Source of the DNA: Rhodospirillaceae bacterium
GTDB lineage: Bacteria; Pseudomonadota; Alphaproteobacteria; UBA6615
Reading direction: 5' to 3'
DNA: 44,686 bases
NCBI GenBank assembly: GCA_018702955.1
Contig: JABJEK010000017.1
Span: 1 to 44,686, forward strand
Shown: piece by piece, positions 16,140 through 24,195 of the stretch
Layout: the number at the start of each line of letters is the position of its first letter
Numbering within the stretch: the first letter of the stretch is position 1
Notes under the pieces: generated by a model
Databases searched by the model: none
What the model was told of the DNA's origin: nothing
Seen by the model: the letters and a program-made list of their open reading frames with translations, nothing else
Made by a program: the position numbers and the translations under genes

Positions 16140-17099
16140 ATGCCGCCACGCCAGAAGACAGCCGTCGTAGCAGCCGGCGGAAATTCACTGATCATCGACG
16201 CCGACCACAAGTCGATACCCGACCAGTATGCCGCAGCGGCGATCACCGTGGGTCATGTCGCGGACATGATTGAACAAGGCTGGGATGTGGTCCTGACGCA
16301 CGGCAACGGCCCGCAGGTCGGGTTCATCCTGCGCCGGTCGGAGATTGCCATCGCCGAAGTCCCGCCCGTGCCCATGGACTATGCCGGCGCCGATACACAA
16401 GGTGCCATCGGCTGGATGTTTCAGCGTGCCATGCAGAACGAGATGCGGCGACGCGGGATTGATCGTCACGCCGTCGCCGTTGTCACCCAGGTTCTGATCG
16501 ACCGTGCCGACCCCGCATTCAACAACCCATCGAAGCCAATCGGTTCGCACATGACCGAAGAATTCGCAAAAACTCATGCGAGCGAGCATGGCTGGCATGT
16601 CCACGAAGAAGGCGATCGCGGCTGGCGCCGTGTGGTGGCTTCCCCGCGCCCGCAATCGATCGTGGATATCGGCGCCATCGAAACCCTGATCGACGCGAAC
16701 CATATCGTGATCGCGTGCGGTGGCGGCGGCATCCCGGTTTACCGCGATGACGAAGGTGATTTACAGGGACTGGAAGCGGTCATCGACAAGGACCTCGCCT
16801 CGAGCCTGCTGGCCCATGAACTCAACGCCGAGTTTCTGGTCATCACAACGGAGGTCGAGAAAGTAGCGATTAACTTTGGCAAACCGAACGAAAGCTGGAT
16901 CGACCGCATGACGGTTTCGCAAGCCCGCGCGCACAAGGCGGATGGTCAGTTTCCCGACGGGAGCATGGGGCCTAAGATCGATGCAATCGTAGAATTTATC
17001 GAAGCTGGCGGGGGCGCCGGGATCGTCACCAACCCGCAAAATCTCGGACGCGCGATCGCGGGAGAGACAGGCACATGGATTGTTTCCGACGACAAATGA
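16140..17099 (+). CDS. allK: Carbamate kinase
   Basis: Amino-acid-kinase-fold enzyme of 319 residues that transfers phosphate from carbamoyl phosphate to ADP, giving ATP, ammonia and carbon dioxide. Motifs: VVAAGGNSL at the N-terminus, VLTHGNGPQVG near residue 53, YAGADTQGAIGW near residue 83, ACGGGGIPV near residue 196, AVIDKDLASSLLA near residue 215 and DGSMGPKIDA near residue 278. A near-perfect ribosome site AAGGAGG (16126-16132) stands 7 bases before the ATG, suggesting strong translation. Placed after allHFG it completes an energy-yielding route, as in the E. coli allantoin cluster. No arginine deiminase genes are near, so an ADI-pathway ArcC role is unlikely. Confidence 0.95.
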   Translation: MPPRQKTAVVAAGGNSLIIDADHKSIPDQYAAAAITVGHVADMIEQGWDVVLTHGNGPQVGFILRRSEIAIAEVPPVPMDYAGADTQGAIGWMFQRAMQNEMRRRGIDRHAVAVVTQVLIDRADPAFNNPSKPIGSHMTEEFAKTHASEHGWHVHEEGDRGWRRVVASPRPQSIVDIGAIETLIDANHIVIACGGGGIPVYRDDEGDLQGLEAVIDKDLASSLLAHELNAEFLVITTEVEKVAINFGKPNESWIDRMTVSQARAHKADGQFPDGSMGPKIDAIVEFIEAGGGAGIVTNPQNLGRAIAGETGTWIVSDDK

Positions 17100-17151
17100 T
17101 GATTCACCTTTTGCGTATCGCGAAGTCTTTGCTATAACCGCGCGCCTCTGA

Positions 17152-17227
17152 TCCGGTGTAGCTCAGTTGGTAGAGCAAGCGGCTGTTAACCGCTAGGTCG
17201 TAGGTTCGAGTCCTACCGCCGGAGCCA
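17152..17227 (+). tRNA. tRNA-Asn (GTT)
   Basis: Cloverleaf visible: acceptor TCCGGTG pairs with CGCCGGA (17217-17223) with one G-T wobble; D arm GCTC/GAGC; anticodon arm AGCGG/CCGCT around CTGTTAA with anticodon GTT at 17185-17187; T arm GTAGG/CCTAC around TTCGAGT; discriminator G and encoded CCA at 17225-17227. Confidence 0.97.
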
Positions 17228-17232
17228 ATTCC

Positions 17233-17263
17233 AAGGACCAGCCCTTCCGGGTTGGTCCTTTTG
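17233..17263 (+). terminator. Intrinsic terminator after tRNA-Asn
   Basis: AAGGACCAGCCC (17233-17244) pairs with GGGTTGGTCCTT (17249-17260), a 12-bp stem with one G-T pair and a TTCC loop, running into a T-rich tail (TTTTGGTTTT from 17259). It would end transcripts of tRNA-Asn and any readthrough from the carbamate kinase gene. Confidence 0.85.
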
Positions 17264-17559
17264 GTTTTCCAGACAGCCGTTTTCCGAGAGTGAACAAGTT
17301 CTACGCGTTTGTTTTTCAACGGCCCCAAACCCGATATGTTCCAACCGCAGCTTCATGCACCGCCAGATTCCCGGTGCCGGCGGTTTCGGGCCGGGAGAGG
17401 AACCGTTTCGTCGCGGCCCTCCGCCACCACGTCGTGGGCCTCCCTCACGTTGAAAACGGGTATTATTGCATTCAACTAATCGTGTACTAAGAATGTTACA
17501 AAATCAGGAAGGGTGAATTTCAAGAACAAACATGCTGTGGTTAAACTACAGTTGAAAAG

Positions 17560-17579
17560 CGGGTAAATACCCGTACGGG
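17560..17579 (+). promoter_or_regulatory. Two overlapping palindromes before the PAS gene; remainder of 17264-17584 without genes
   Basis: CGGGT-AAAT-ACCCG (17560-17573) and the perfect palindrome CCCGTACGGG (17570-17579) share four bases, so both hairpins cannot form together. The second would hide the GGGG (17577-17580) that is the only ribosome-site-like sequence before the ATG at 17585. This could be an operator or a translational switch, or chance. The rest of the 321-base stretch 17264-17584 is partly AT-rich and I see no credible gene, RNA or repeat in it. Confidence 0.3.
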
Positions 17580-17584
17580 GACGC

Positions 17585-18079
17585 ATGAAGCCAAGTTCAA
17601 ACAAGGCAATCAATACAGGTGCATTGAACTCCAATGTACAGCCATCGATCCGCAATCGCGTGGTCGAACTGGGCGAGAATTATTGGCTGTCGAAATGTAC
17701 GGGTGAATGCTTGCCCGCCCGCTCGGACATCGACCCTCTCGATTTTCCGACATTGCTCCCTCAGATCATTCTTTTGGATGTCCGCCGCGACCCATGGGAT
17801 TTCCGGTTCCGGCTGATCGGGACCAATATGGTCCACCATCTTTCCAATGACTGGACGGGAAGCTGGATGTCCGGGATTGAGCACATGGCACCCCCGAGCC
17901 GAATTTTTACGTCCTGCGTGAAAGTGGCGACTTCCGGCAAACCATTGCGCAGCGATACACCCTATGTCGGCCCGCATCAGAATTTTGTCCGTGCGGAAGA
18001 CGTCATCCTGCCACTGGCGCGCGATGGCGCCACGCCCGATATGTTGCTGGTCTTCGTCGAGCATTTCTCGAAGGGCTAG
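17585..18079 (+). CDS. PAS domain-containing protein (PAS_5 family)
   Basis: A 164-residue protein that is almost entirely one PAS_5 (PF07310) domain, a sensor-like fold abundant in Alphaproteobacteria and usually of unknown ligand. Typical features are YWLSKCTGECLPARSDIDPL near residue 33, the central strand pair DFRFRLIGTNMVHHL near residue 72, WTGSW near residue 91 and the C-terminal ILPLARDGATPDMLLVFV. There is no output domain and no neighbouring kinase, so it is either a stand-alone sensor or partner protein. It lies alone between a tRNA terminator and a convergent transporter gene. Confidence 0.78.
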   Translation: MKPSSNKAINTGALNSNVQPSIRNRVVELGENYWLSKCTGECLPARSDIDPLDFPTLLPQIILLDVRRDPWDFRFRLIGTNMVHHLSNDWTGSWMSGIEHMAPPSRIFTSCVKVATSGKPLRSDTPYVGPHQNFVRAEDVILPLARDGATPDMLLVFVEHFSKG

Positions 18080-18091
18080 ACAGCCAATCGC

Positions 18092-18976
18092 CTATCCGGT
18101 TTTTGTCGTGCGCTCGCGTTGCAGGATGTAGATGCCGCTCAGCGCGATGATCCCGGCCCCGACCAGGGTCCAGAAATCCGGGAAATCGCCAAACAACGAC
18201 AAACCCAGAAGTGTCGCCCAAATCAACTCGCTATAGGCAAACGGCGCCACGAGCGGCGCCTCGGCGCGCTGATAGGCGATGATGATCGCCCAATGTCCGA
18301 GCCCGCCGAGGAATCCGGCAACGATCAGCAGTCCCCATTGCTCGAGCGTCGGCATTTGCCAGAAGAAGGGCACGATAACGCTCATCACCACACCACCAAC
18401 AATCGCGGTATAGAAAAGCGAATTGATCGGGTCGGTCCGGTGACTGATCATCCGGGTGATGATCTGGTAAAACGCATAGAAAATAGTGACGCTGATCGGC
18501 AGCAACGCGGCGAGCTGAAACAGCCCGCCACCGGGCCGAACGATGACGATCATGCCGACAAAACCCACGAACACGGCAATCCATCGCCGCAAGCCGACCC
18601 GCTCCTTGAGCAAGGGCACGGACAATGCAGTGATCAACAAGGGTGCGATAAACGTGATCGCCACCGCGTCTGCCAGCGGCATCAATCCCACGGCGGTAAA
18701 CATGCACGCCGTTGCCAGCAACACCAGGATCGAACGAACCACCTGCAATTGCTTGTCGGAGCCGGACAAAAGCGTGGGAATTCTGCGTGGGAAGATCGCG
18801 AGAACCAGAAGCGTGTGGAAGAAATAGCGGCCCCAGATGATCTCTACCAACGGCAGTTCCTGGATCCGCAACTCCTTGACGAACCCGTTCATCGTCGCGA
18901 AGCAAAGCACCGCGAAACACATCATCAGGACACCGCGAAACGGCGCGTCGGTCGGGCGTTCTGTCATCGTCGACAT
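18092..18976 (-). CDS. DMT superfamily transporter (EamA family)
   Basis: Drug/metabolite transporter of 294 residues with about ten hydrophobic segments in two EamA repeats. The first repeat starts FRGVLMMCFAVLCFATMN and has the basic segment LKERVGLRRWIAVFVGFVGM at its end; the second ends with GAGIIALSGIYILQRERTTK. Members export or import amino acids, nucleotides or drugs; nothing here points to a substrate. ATG 18976 is used; ATG 18967 three codons later is equally possible. It is divergent from the AhpD-like gene and convergent with the PAS gene. A second EamA gene at 23199-24101 has a related N-terminal half. Confidence 0.9.
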   Translation of the reverse strand: MSTMTERPTDAPFRGVLMMCFAVLCFATMNGFVKELRIQELPLVEIIWGRYFFHTLLVLAIFPRRIPTLLSGSDKQLQVVRSILVLLATACMFTAVGLMPLADAVAITFIAPLLITALSVPLLKERVGLRRWIAVFVGFVGMIVIVRPGGGLFQLAALLPISVTIFYAFYQIITRMISHRTDPINSLFYTAIVGGVVMSVIVPFFWQMPTLEQWGLLIVAGFLGGLGHWAIIIAYQRAEAPLVAPFAYSELIWATLLGLSLFGDFPDFWTLVGAGIIALSGIYILQRERTTKTG

Positions 18977-19089
18977 GGGATTTGGTGGCCGGTCCGGAGA
19001 GCAAAGATTGGACGAGATTCGAAGAATTGGAGCACGCTACGCATAGCACAAACCGAACCACAATCACTTCAAGACAACAGGAACTCACC

Positions 19090-19431
19090 ATGACCAAGGA
19101 CTATCAAGCCATATCCGACGCGCAAGACACCCGCGCGACCGAGCTGTTTCGCGCCGCGCCCGAAATCATGCGCGGCCATCGCACCGTGACCCAGGCCGCC
19201 CAGTCCCCTGCAGCGCTGGACGTAAAGACGACAGAGATGATGGCCCTGGCCATCGCTATTGTGCAGCGCTGCGAAGGCTGCGTCGTCTATCACACCAAAC
19301 AATCCGTTTCCCATGGCGCCAGCCGCGAAGAAGTTTGCGACACGATTGCCGTGGCCATCGAGATGGGCGGCGGCCCCGCCACGGTATACGGCGCCGACGC
19401 GCTGGCCGCCTTTGATGCGTTCAGCGAGTAG
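19090..19431 (+). CDS. Carboxymuconolactone decarboxylase family protein (AhpD-like)
   Basis: Small all-helical protein of 113 residues with the AhpD core: Cys61-Glu-Gly-Cys64 and His68 in RCEGCVVYHTK, followed by the typical tail ASREEVCDTIAVAIEMGGGP. The CxxC plus His pattern indicates thiol peroxidase/disulfide reductase-type chemistry rather than lactone decarboxylation. ATG 19090 is chosen because CAGGAA lies about 8 bases upstream and the protein then has the family length. It probably shares a promoter region with the divergent EamA gene; the lipoprotein gene follows 69 bases later. Confidence 0.88.
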   Translation: MTKDYQAISDAQDTRATELFRAAPEIMRGHRTVTQAAQSPAALDVKTTEMMALAIAIVQRCEGCVVYHTKQSVSHGASREEVCDTIAVAIEMGGGPATVYGADALAAFDAFSE

Positions 19432-19500
19432 TTCCAGACGCGACCAGCGGAATCCAAGCATCGATTGGCGCGACTCACGACGCATTGATACGGATTCCCC

Positions 19501-20001
19501 ATGATTTCCGGGTTACGAACTCTCAGATCGAATGCGCTCGTGTTCGCGGCACTGTTGGCCTTGGCGGCCTGCACCCAGGGAACCAAGTTGCAGCCAACCC
19601 AATCCGGCGGTGCCGACGGGAAGTCGGGCATCGAGAAGAATTTCTCGTTGCTGACCGACATACCCATTCCCGCGGACTCGACACTCAACGTCGAGCGCTC
19701 GCTTATTCTCGGCGACCTCGACCGCTGGACCGGACGTATCGTCTTGAATGTCGGCCAGGGTGCAACACCGACATTTGCGATCTATCAAACGCAAATGCCC
19801 AATTTCGGTTGGTCACCGATCATGAGCGTGCAGGCGGAAATCAGCGTCCTGTCATTTACCCGTGGCGAACGCGCCGCAACGGTCCAGATCGAGGGCCGGA
19901 CCTTGGGTGGCAGTATCGCGACGATCACCGTCGCGCCGCGTCAGTCAGGCGCAGTCCCGGGAGCTGGCTCTGCCCCGGTACAGGTCACGCCCGCGCGCTG
20001 A
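19501..20001 (+). CDS. Putative lipoprotein of unknown function
   Basis: A 166-residue protein with a lipoprotein signal peptide: positive N-terminus, hydrophobic core ALVFAALLALAAC and lipobox ending at Cys24. The mature part contains a region rich in beta strands (RSLILGDLDRWTGRIVLNVG, ISVLSFTRGERAATVQIEG) and a Pro/Gly/Ala-rich tail, consistent with a periplasmic, outer-membrane-anchored protein. I recognise alphaproteobacterial relatives only as hypothetical lipoproteins. It converges on the PqiA-like gene with a 3-base gap. Confidence 0.75.
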   Translation: MISGLRTLRSNALVFAALLALAACTQGTKLQPTQSGGADGKSGIEKNFSLLTDIPIPADSTLNVERSLILGDLDRWTGRIVLNVGQGATPTFAIYQTQMPNFGWSPIMSVQAEISVLSFTRGERAATVQIEGRTLGGSIATITVAPRQSGAVPGAGSAPVQVTPAR

Positions 20002-20004
20002 TTG

Positions 20005-20505
20005 CTAGTTGCCGGCAAGCGCGCTCAGGCGCCGCGTGGCCCATGTCGATACCAGCACCGCGACCGAAAAGACGATCGCACCAATCTGGATATCCGCGCT
20101 CGACAGCAGGCGCCCATCCGCAACCAGCACGATCAACGCGATGATGAACACATCGAGCATCGACCATTTCGAAAAGGTCGCCAGCCAGCCCAGAACCGGG
20201 CGGGCATAGCCGCTCGTGGCATCGAGGAAGAACCACAAGGCTATGCCCGTGATGAGCTTCACCACGGGAAACACGACGGAAAACAGGAAGGTGATGACGA
20301 ACAGGAACCAATCACCCTGATCGAGGAACGACAACACGCTTTCGACCAGTGAGAAATCCTGGGAAATGAACAGGGAGCGGACCGTAATGGCGGGCAACAG
20401 AAGCCCGGCCACCAACGCACCGAGCGACGCCAGCAGGATCAGTCCCAGGGAACGGTCGAAACCCTGGGCACGTCTGGATAGAGGACCTGGCAGCGTTGAA
20501 CGCAT
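20005..20505 (-). CDS. PqiA-like integral membrane protein
   Basis: Single PqiA domain (PF04403) protein of 166 residues with four predicted membrane segments. Landmarks are LLLPAITVRSLF near residue 37, the FPVVKLITGIALW segment near residue 80 and WSMLDVFIIALIVLVADGRL near residue 113, all characteristic of paraquat-inducible protein A, whose E. coli member belongs to an MCE lipid-transport system. The usual PqiB partner is not adjacent. ATG 20505 has GGAG upstream; the frame extends to 20535. It is divergent from the MDR reductase gene. Confidence 0.85.
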   Translation of the reverse strand: MRSTLPGPLSRRAQGFDRSLGLILLASLGALVAGLLLPAITVRSLFISQDFSLVESVLSFLDQGDWFLFVITFLFSVVFPVVKLITGIALWFFLDATSGYARPVLGWLATFSKWSMLDVFIIALIVLVADGRLLSSADIQIGAIVFSVAVLVSTWATRRLSALAGN

Positions 20506-20633
20506 GATATTTGCGTTTCTCCGTTCGACAGGCAAACTTCTCGTTTGCCCGGTTTTGCATCACAGCAATTATAGTACGGTCACACCGACCGCATAGATTG
20601 CCGTCCACCGATCGTCAACAGGAAGCCCTGCCC

Positions 20634-21662
20634 GTGCCCCAGCATCGCAACAATCATGTCATTCTCAAGGAACGCGCGACGGGCTTGCCGGCCCCCGAAT
20701 TGTTCGAATTGGTCGAAGGTGACGCCCCGACACCCGGTGACGGAGAAATCCTGATCAACAATATCTATGTGACGGCCGATCCCGGCATGAAGGGCTGGAT
20801 CAGCATCGCGCGCAACTATGCCAGCGTCGAGACCGGCACGACGATGCATTCGTTCAGCGTCGGGGTCGTGGTCGAATCCAACAATCCCGACATCAAGGAA
20901 GGCGACGTCGTGACCGCCAACACCGGTTGGGCTGAATACGCGGTCGCCGACCCGTCTCTTCCGACATTTCGAAAAGTCGACCCGAATGCAGCACCACTCT
21001 CCGCGGCCCTCGGAATTCTGGGGATCAACGGTTTCACCGCCTATTTCGGGCTGCTCGAAGTCGGCCAACCGAAGGCTGGCGATACGGTTCTGGTCTCAAC
21101 GGCGGCCGGCGCCGTCGGCAGCGCCGTGGGTCAGATCGCCAAGATCAAGGGTTGCCGGACTGTCGGCATCGCGGGCGGGCCTGAGAAGACAGCGCTCTGC
21201 GCGGATGCCTTCGGTTTTGACGCGGTCATTGACTATAAGGCCGTCGACGATCTTGGCGACGCGATCCGGCAGGCCTGTCCCGATGGCATCGATGTCTACT
21301 ATGACAATGTGGGCGGCGAGACCCTCGATATTGTGCTCGGCCAGGTCAACCTGCACGGTCGCGTCGTGATCTGTGGCACCGCGTCGACAGATGCGTGGAT
21401 CCCGCAGCCCAGCGGCCTCCGTCCGGAGCGCAACCTCCTGGTCAACCGTATCCGGATGGAAGGCTTCCTGACCTTCGACTACGCCCATCGTTATGGGGAG
21501 GCGTATGCCGATCTCAGCCAGTGGGTGCGCAACGGTAAGATTCAGTACCGCGAGGATATTGTCGACGGTCTGGAAAACGCAGGCGCGGCATTGGCCGGGC
21601 TCTACGAGGGCCGGAACATGGGCCGCCAGTTGATCCGCGTTCGCCCGGATCCGTTTCTCTAG
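20634..21662 (+). CDS. NADP-dependent MDR oxidoreductase (leukotriene B4 dehydrogenase/CurA-like)
   Basis: Zinc-independent medium-chain reductase of 342 residues that reduces alkenal/one double bonds with NADPH. The N-terminus RNNHVILKERATGLPAPELF and DPGMKGWISIARNYA near residue 57 match the PTGR/CurA subgroup, and the nucleotide loop is STAAGAVGSAVGQIAKIKG near residue 158. No catalytic or structural zinc cysteines are present. Start chosen at GTG 20634 (AGGA ten bases upstream, family-typical length); the longer frame to 20511 has no such support. Its stop is shared with the convergent methyltransferase through the four-base palindrome CTAG. Confidence 0.92.
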   Translation: MPQHRNNHVILKERATGLPAPELFELVEGDAPTPGDGEILINNIYVTADPGMKGWISIARNYASVETGTTMHSFSVGVVVESNNPDIKEGDVVTANTGWAEYAVADPSLPTFRKVDPNAAPLSAALGILGINGFTAYFGLLEVGQPKAGDTVLVSTAAGAVGSAVGQIAKIKGCRTVGIAGGPEKTALCADAFGFDAVIDYKAVDDLGDAIRQACPDGIDVYYDNVGGETLDIVLGQVNLHGRVVICGTASTDAWIPQPSGLRPERNLLVNRIRMEGFLTFDYAHRYGEAYADLSQWVRNGKIQYREDIVDGLENAGAALAGLYEGRNMGRQLIRVRPDPFL

Positions 21663-22156
21663 ACGCGGCGCCCCGATAGCGCACGTTCCTCGACCGATAT
21701 CCGCAGCGCCAGAACCGCGGCGTTAGCGATCCCGAAGATGAGCGCCAGCTCCCACGCGCCCGCGATCATCGGCACGACGATAATTTCGGCCTCGACGATC
21801 AGATAATTCGGGTGTCGGACAAAACGGAACGGCCCGCGCCTGACCAAAGGCGCGCCGGGCACCGTGATGATCCGGGTTGTCCAGTAGCGCCCGAGGCTCG
21901 TCAGCACCCAGACCCTTCCGAGTTGCAAAAGCACGAACACACCCAGAAGGATCGGATCGATAAAACTGTCGCCGGGCACGAACACAAGCAGGCACACGAA
22001 CCAGGCGGCATGCAGCAGCACGATCAGCGGATAATGCCCGGCCCCGACCTCCTCACCGCCTTCGGCGAGTAGACGGCGCGTGTTGATCCGGGCGATTGCA
22101 AGTTCGATCAACCGCTGAATCACAATCAGCCCGATCAACAGATACCAGGTGATCAT
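21659..22156 (-). CDS. ICMT family membrane methyltransferase, partner of type III PKS
   Basis: Membrane-embedded methyltransferase of the isoprenylcysteine carboxyl methyltransferase fold, 165 residues with about four to five hydrophobic segments. The cofactor-binding region is visible as GPFRFVRHPNYLIVEAEI near residue 113, with the RHPNY motif of the family and a C-terminal ISVEERALSG (Glu-Glu-x-x-L). Its ATG overlaps the stop of the polyketide synthase (ATGA). In Bacillus subtilis BpsB and in Streptomyces the SrsB enzyme, ICMT-type proteins beside a type III PKS methylate its alkylpyrone or alkylresorcinol product, so the same role is inferred. Confidence 0.87.
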   Translation of the reverse strand: MITWYLLIGLIVIQRLIELAIARINTRRLLAEGGEEVGAGHYPLIVLLHAAWFVCLLVFVPGDSFIDPILLGVFVLLQLGRVWVLTSLGRYWTTRIITVPGAPLVRRGPFRFVRHPNYLIVEAEIIVVPMIAGAWELALIFGIANAAVLALRISVEERALSGRRV

Positions 22157-23199
22157 GACGCCTCCAGCAGCGCGAAGGACGCGGTGAAACCGGGGCCCAT
22201 TGCCGACATCAACCAGTTGCCGGGCACGCCTTCGCGCATGGTTTCCGCCAAAACAAACATGGCCGTCGCCGCGGACATGTTGCCGAAGCGACGTAATATG
22301 TCGCGCGCAAACACGAGGCCTCCTGGCTCCAGTCCATAGACCTGCTCCAGCGCGTCGAGGACCTTCGCGCCACCGGGGTGGCACGCGTGACGTGCAATGT
22401 CCTTTGCTCCCAGGCCTTGGCTTTCGAGGAATGCATAGGCGGGTTCGCGCAACCGGGTACGGACCAGATGGGGAATATCGCGGGAGAAAAGCACGCCGAG
22501 CCCGTCGTCACCGACTTCCCATCCCATGACATCGAGGGAATCTGACCAGGTGTGTTCGGCCCACCCGGCAACTGCCGGGCCCGGCTGGTTGCAACCCAAA
22601 AGCGCGCCCGCAGCCCCGTCTCCGAACAGCGCGGTGGCGATGATATTGCTCTTCGATGTGTCGTTGACCCGGAAGGTCAGGCCGCACAGTTCGACGACCA
22701 GATACAGCACGCAGCTGTCCGGCCGGCTCATCGCCATCTGGGCGGCGCGGGCCAGCCCGCTGACTCCGCCAGCGCAGCCGAGGCCGAACACCGGCAGGCG
22801 TTGCACATCGCGGCGGAAGGGCAACCGTTCGAGCAGCAACGCATCGAGGCTCGGTGTCGCGACACCTGTCGTCGAGGCGACCACAATCGCATCCACATCG
22901 GCCGCGGTGATTCCGGCCTGATCGAACAAATCCTGGCTGACACGAGTCAGGAGTTCGATCGCATGCTCGATATAGAGATCGTTGCGCTCCGAGAACGGAT
23001 GCGCTTGTGCGTACCAGTCAATGGGGACGCAAGAATGCCGCGTCTCAATCGCCGCGTTCCGATAGGCATCCGTGAAACGTTCAAACCCGGGGACGTCCGG
23101 CGCGAATATTTCGCGCGACCGTTCGACGACCTCATTCTGATCGAGCACGTATTCGGGTACGGCTGTGGCGACCGCTGATATATGGGCGCGTGCGTTCAT
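22153..23199 (-). CDS. Type III polyketide synthase
   Basis: Chalcone/stilbene-synthase-fold enzyme of 348 residues that extends a CoA-bound starter with malonyl-CoA and cyclises the product. The catalytic triad is Cys142 in GLGCAGGVSG, His274 in ACHPGG and Asn307 in RFGNMSAAT, with the same 33-residue His-Asn spacing as plant chalcone synthase. Bacterial homologues with this gene neighbourhood use long acyl starters to make alkylpyrones or alkylresorcinols. It overlaps the upstream transporter gene by one base (TAATG) and the downstream methyltransferase by four (ATGA), so the three form one translational unit. Malonyl-CoA decarboxylase is encoded 4 kb away but there is no sign that they are linked. 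Confidence 0.94.
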   Translation of the reverse strand: MNARAHISAVATAVPEYVLDQNEVVERSREIFAPDVPGFERFTDAYRNAAIETRHSCVPIDWYAQAHPFSERNDLYIEHAIELLTRVSQDLFDQAGITAADVDAIVVASTTGVATPSLDALLLERLPFRRDVQRLPVFGLGCAGGVSGLARAAQMAMSRPDSCVLYLVVELCGLTFRVNDTSKSNIIATALFGDGAAGALLGCNQPGPAVAGWAEHTWSDSLDVMGWEVGDDGLGVLFSRDIPHLVRTRLREPAYAFLESQGLGAKDIARHACHPGGAKVLDALEQVYGLEPGGLVFARDILRRFGNMSAATAMFVLAETMREGVPGNWLMSAMGPGFTASFALLEAS

Positions 23200-24101
23200 T
23201 ACGTTCCCCGGGGTTTCGTCTCGGCGCGCTCACGAAGCGCCAGATAGGTCGCGCTGGCAAAGATCATGAATCCGCCAATCCAGGTAAATATGTCCGGCAG
23301 TTCATTGAAGAGCAGATACCCAAACGCTGCGGCCCAGATCAATTTTGAGAAATCCATCGGCATCACGACCGCCGCCTCGCCGACCCGCAGGGCTTGCGTC
23401 AATGTCAAATGTCCCACGGTCCCCATCACTCCCATGATCAGGAGAATGCCCAGCTGCGGCAATGTCGGCCATTCCCAGACGAACAACGCGGGGACCAGGG
23501 ACATCGGCGACATGAACAGGACCATGTAGGTAACGATCGTGGGTGTCGCATCACGGCGCCCCAGGGTCTTGATGACGATCAGTATCATTCCCCAGATACC
23601 CGATGCAGCAAGGATGATGATCGGCCCGGTATCCACCTCGACAAACCCCGGCCGGATAATGACGAGAGCCCCTGCAAAACCGAACATCAAGGCGGCCCAG
23701 CGCTGCCAGCGAAACACTTCACCCAGAATCACGACGGCCAGAACCGCGGCGAAAAGCGGCGCTGTAAACGCCAAGGCATTCGCCGTCGCCAGCGGGGTCA
23801 TGGTCAGGGCCGTGAAGAACATCATCATCGCGACCACATGGCCAAACGAGCGGATGCCATGCACCTTGATCTGATCGGTCCGCAGGATTCCGAAGCCGTA
23901 TTTCCACAACAGGACCGCGACGACGGGCACACCGAAAAACGTACGGAAAAAGCCGATTTCAAACGGATGCATCCCGTCATCGGCGAGCGTTCGGATCATC
24001 GTGTGCATGATCACGATCAGCGCCGCCGTCGTGAGCATCCACAACATGCCTTGCAGGTTTCCGGTCAGCCAGGCTGGCCGCACGCCATTCTTTTGGATCA
24101 C
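23199..24101 (-). CDS. DMT superfamily transporter (EamA family), first gene of the PKS operon
   Basis: EamA transporter of 300 residues, about ten membrane segments in two repeats (first: MLWMLTTAALIVIMHTMIRT; second starting WGMILIVIKTLGRRDATPTI). GTG 24101 is used because GGAG (24110-24113) is 8 bases before it; TTG 24104 precedes it directly. Its TAA stop overlaps the PKS start by one base, an unusual intimacy for a transporter and a biosynthetic gene, and suggests that it moves the precursor or the phenolic/pyrone lipid across the inner membrane. That role is an inference. Confidence 0.88.
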   Translation of the reverse strand: MIQKNGVRPAWLTGNLQGMLWMLTTAALIVIMHTMIRTLADDGMHPFEIGFFRTFFGVPVVAVLLWKYGFGILRTDQIKVHGIRSFGHVVAMMMFFTALTMTPLATANALAFTAPLFAAVLAVVILGEVFRWQRWAALMFGFAGALVIIRPGFVEVDTGPIIILAASGIWGMILIVIKTLGRRDATPTIVTYMVLFMSPMSLVPALFVWEWPTLPQLGILLIMGVMGTVGHLTLTQALRVGEAAVVMPMDFSKLIWAAAFGYLLFNELPDIFTWIGGFMIFASATYLALRERAETKPRGT

Positions 24102-24195
24102 CAAGTGAACTCCGGCGGGGGCGCAGGTTGTACGCCCGCGGCGATTGCCGCAAAATGCCTGTAACGGTTATTGAAAACTTGAGGAGACAACACCC

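Noticed and set aside
16140..17099. ArcC of an arginine deiminase pathway
   Set aside because: No arcA or arcB homologue is present; the gene follows allHFG.
18119..19093. 324-codon plus-strand frame over the EamA gene
   Set aside because: Extremely rich in His, Gln, Asp and Arg, as expected for the complement of a membrane protein gene.
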